Below, piece after piece: positions 6,115-7,571 of a DNA stretch of 7,571 bases (its first letter is position 1; every line of letters begins with the position of its first letter). Under the pieces are notes generated by a model. The model did no database searches. It saw nothing but the letters and a program-made list of their open reading frames with translations, and was not told where the DNA came from. Source of the DNA: Bacillota bacterium (GTDB lineage: Bacteria; Bacillota; Clostridia; Peptostreptococcales; Acidaminobacteraceae); the NCBI GenBank assembly GCA_023443345.1, contig JAEZUZ010000108.1:1-7571 (forward strand). The letters are read 5' to 3'. Position numbers and translations under genes: made by a program.

Positions 6115-6957
6115 CTATTGTAAAGCTTCAGCTCCACCTACAATTTCAGAAAGCTCCTGAGTAATTGCAGCTTGTCTTGCCTGATTATACTTAAATCCAA
6201 GTTGTTCAATCATATCTTGAGCATTATTAGTTGCATTTTCCATCGCAAGTCTTCTAGCAGCTTGCTCAGAAGCTGAAGACTCCATAAGTCCAGCATATAC
6301 ACTATTATTTACATATGTTGGAATTAAGTGTGATAGCACTTCATACTGTGACGGCTCATATATGACATTTGTAATTTTAGACTCATCAGGTCTTTTAAAG
6401 GGCAATATGTCCATCACTTTAACTTGTTGCTCAATTGTTGACTTAAATAAAGTAAATACTAACTCTACAGACTTATACTCTTGAGTTAAAAATGCTTCTG
6501 TAACTTTTGCACCAATGTCATAACTATTTTCTAAACTTGGCTCCTCTGATATTCCAACAAAGGAGTCGATGACATTATAACCTCTGTTTGTAAAGTAGTC
6601 TAAAGCCTTTGTACCAATAGTAATTAAATCATCTGTATTCTTATCAATAAGTCTCTCTGCAGTTTTAATAGCATTTATATTATATCCACCGCAAAGTCCT
6701 CTATCTGCAGTAATTACTAAAACTAATTTTTTCCCATTCTCTTTCTGATCAAGTAGAGGATGTGATAGAGTCCTATCGTGAGATATCGCCTCTACTACAC
6801 TCTCATATATCGCTGAAAAATATGGCTTAGCTGTCTCAAGTGCAATCCTTGTCTTTCTAAGTTTAGCAGTTGAGACAAGTTCCATTGCTTTAGTAATCTG
6901 CATTGTAGAGTTTACAGAGGATATTTTTCTCTTTATACTCTTAGAATTCATGCTCAT
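6115..6957 (-). CDS. atpG: F-type ATP synthase gamma subunit
   Basis: Gamma forms the rotating shaft inside the alpha-beta hexamer. The N-terminal helix carries SKSIKRKISSVNSTMQITKAMELV, here given only as the span of residues 5-28, which is the conserved rotor coil. The C-terminal helix ends in NQARQAAITQELSEIVGGA, also diagnostic. The product is 280 residues, close to the usual 285. A longer frame starts with TTG at 6963, but that has no ribosome binding site. I chose ATG 6957, which lies 7 bases after AAGAG; ATG 6951 (MNSKS) is also possible. The gene overlaps the atpA end by 17 bases in another frame, which suggests translational coupling. Confidence 0.95.
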   Translation of the reverse strand: MSMNSKSIKRKISSVNSTMQITKAMELVSTAKLRKTRIALETAKPYFSAIYESVVEAISHDRTLSHPLLDQKENGKKLVLVITADRGLCGGYNINAIKTAERLIDKNTDDLITIGTKALDYFTNRGYNVIDSFVGISEEPSLENSYDIGAKVTEAFLTQEYKSVELVFTLFKSTIEQQVKVMDILPFKRPDESKITNVIYEPSQYEVLSHLIPTYVNNSVYAGLMESSASEQAARRLAMENATNNAQDMIEQLGFKYNQARQAAITQELSEIVGGAEALQ

Positions 6958-7571
6958 TTGCAAACTCTTTTACAAATTCTTTTAGGACTTCATCTAGTCT
7001 CTTAGTGTTTTCTTCTGTAAGATCCTTTGTCTCTATTATTGACTTGAGAATTTCGTTGTCCTTTTCTCTCAAGTGATTTAGGAATTTCTCTTCAAAAGTC
7101 TTAACTAAGTTTACAGGTATATCTTCTAAATATCTATTTGTAACTGCATAGATGATAGCTACTTGTTCTTCAACTTTTAAAGGTTGGTACTGTCCCTGTT
7201 TTAGTATTTCCATAAGTTTCTGACCATGTGTAAGAACAGATCTTGTTGTCTCATCAAGTTCTGAAGCAAATTGGCTAAATGCCTGAAGTTCTGTATATTG
7301 AGCAAGCTCAATTTTAATCTTGCTTGAAACTTTCTTCATGGCTTTTATTTGAGCAGCACCACCAACACGTGAAACAGAAATACCTGCATTAACAGCTGGT
7401 CTCTGTCCAGAGAAAAATAGCTCGCTCTCTAAAAATATCTGACCATCTGTAATTGAGATTATATTAGTAGGGATATATGCACTTACATCACCAACCTGTG
7501 TCTCAACTATTGGAAGAGCTGTGATACTTCCACCACCTTCTTTATCACTTAGCTTAGCCGCTCTCTCAAGA
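6941..7571 (-). CDS. atpA: F-type ATP synthase alpha subunit (C-terminal part, cut by window edge)
   Basis: The frame is open from the window edge (first full codon at 7570) to the TAA at 6941-6943, giving the last 209 residues of a protein that is normally about 500 long. The internal Met at 7339 is not a start: the frame continues upstream with LERAAKLSDKEGGGSITALP and further conserved alpha sequence. The ATP synthase signature PAVNAGISVS is at residues 58-67 of the visible part, and the next residue, Arg68 in SRVGG, is the arginine finger that reaches into the catalytic site of beta. Alpha binds nucleotide but does not catalyse. The Walker A region lies outside the window. It overlaps atpG by 17 bases. 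Confidence 0.97.
   Translation of the reverse strand, partial: LERAAKLSDKEGGGSITALPIVETQVGDVSAYIPTNIISITDGQIFLESELFFSGQRPAVNAGISVSRVGGAAQIKAMKKVSSKIKIELAQYTELQAFSQFASELDETTRSVLTHGQKLMEILKQGQYQPLKVEEQVAIIYAVTNRYLEDIPVNLVKTFEEKFLNHLREKDNEILKSIIETKDLTEENTKRLDEVLKEFVKEFANEHEF

Noticed and set aside
6941..7339. Free-standing 132-residue protein starting at Met 7339
   Set aside because: The frame stays open to the window edge with conserved alpha-subunit sequence, so this is only the C-terminal end of atpA.

Overview
The window is low-GC (about one third G+C), uses AGA-rich codons, and carries strong AGGAGG-type ribosome binding sites and intrinsic terminators. Together with the gene families present, this points to a Firmicutes chromosome, most likely a member of the Clostridia. 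Genus and species cannot be fixed from this window. Every gene supported here lies on the minus strand, so transcription runs from right to left.

Right part (4311-7571): the distal end of an F-type ATP synthase operon in the usual order alpha (atpA, cut by the window edge), gamma (atpG), beta (atpD), epsilon (atpC). The genes overlap or are separated by 12 bases or less, and the operon ends in a clear intrinsic terminator at 4283-4308. These subunits form most of the F1 head and central stalk.

Middle part (1298-4276): a second unit made of murA (first committed step of peptidoglycan synthesis) and a large alpha-phosphoglucomutase-type enzyme. It has its own near-consensus promoter squeezed between the atp terminator and the murA start, and ends in an intrinsic terminator at 1268-1292. 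Both enzymes act on sugar-derived precursors, which suggests coordinated supply of wall and glycan building blocks.

Left part (1-1297): an accessory-looking region. It holds an orphan acidic protein of 166 residues with no recognised family. Downstream of that gene lies an unusual array of TTAATACG octamers in a 33-base tandem repeat that runs into an extended terminator hairpin. At the left edge is the N-terminal part of a small membrane protein that resembles DUF3021 and was found by reading the minus strand directly. Its upstream region holds a perfect TATAAT box overlapped by a near-perfect palindrome, and a GAAC-N4-GTTC (LexA-like) element. No complete novel system is demonstrable, but the control region at 245-550 is the most unusual part of the window.
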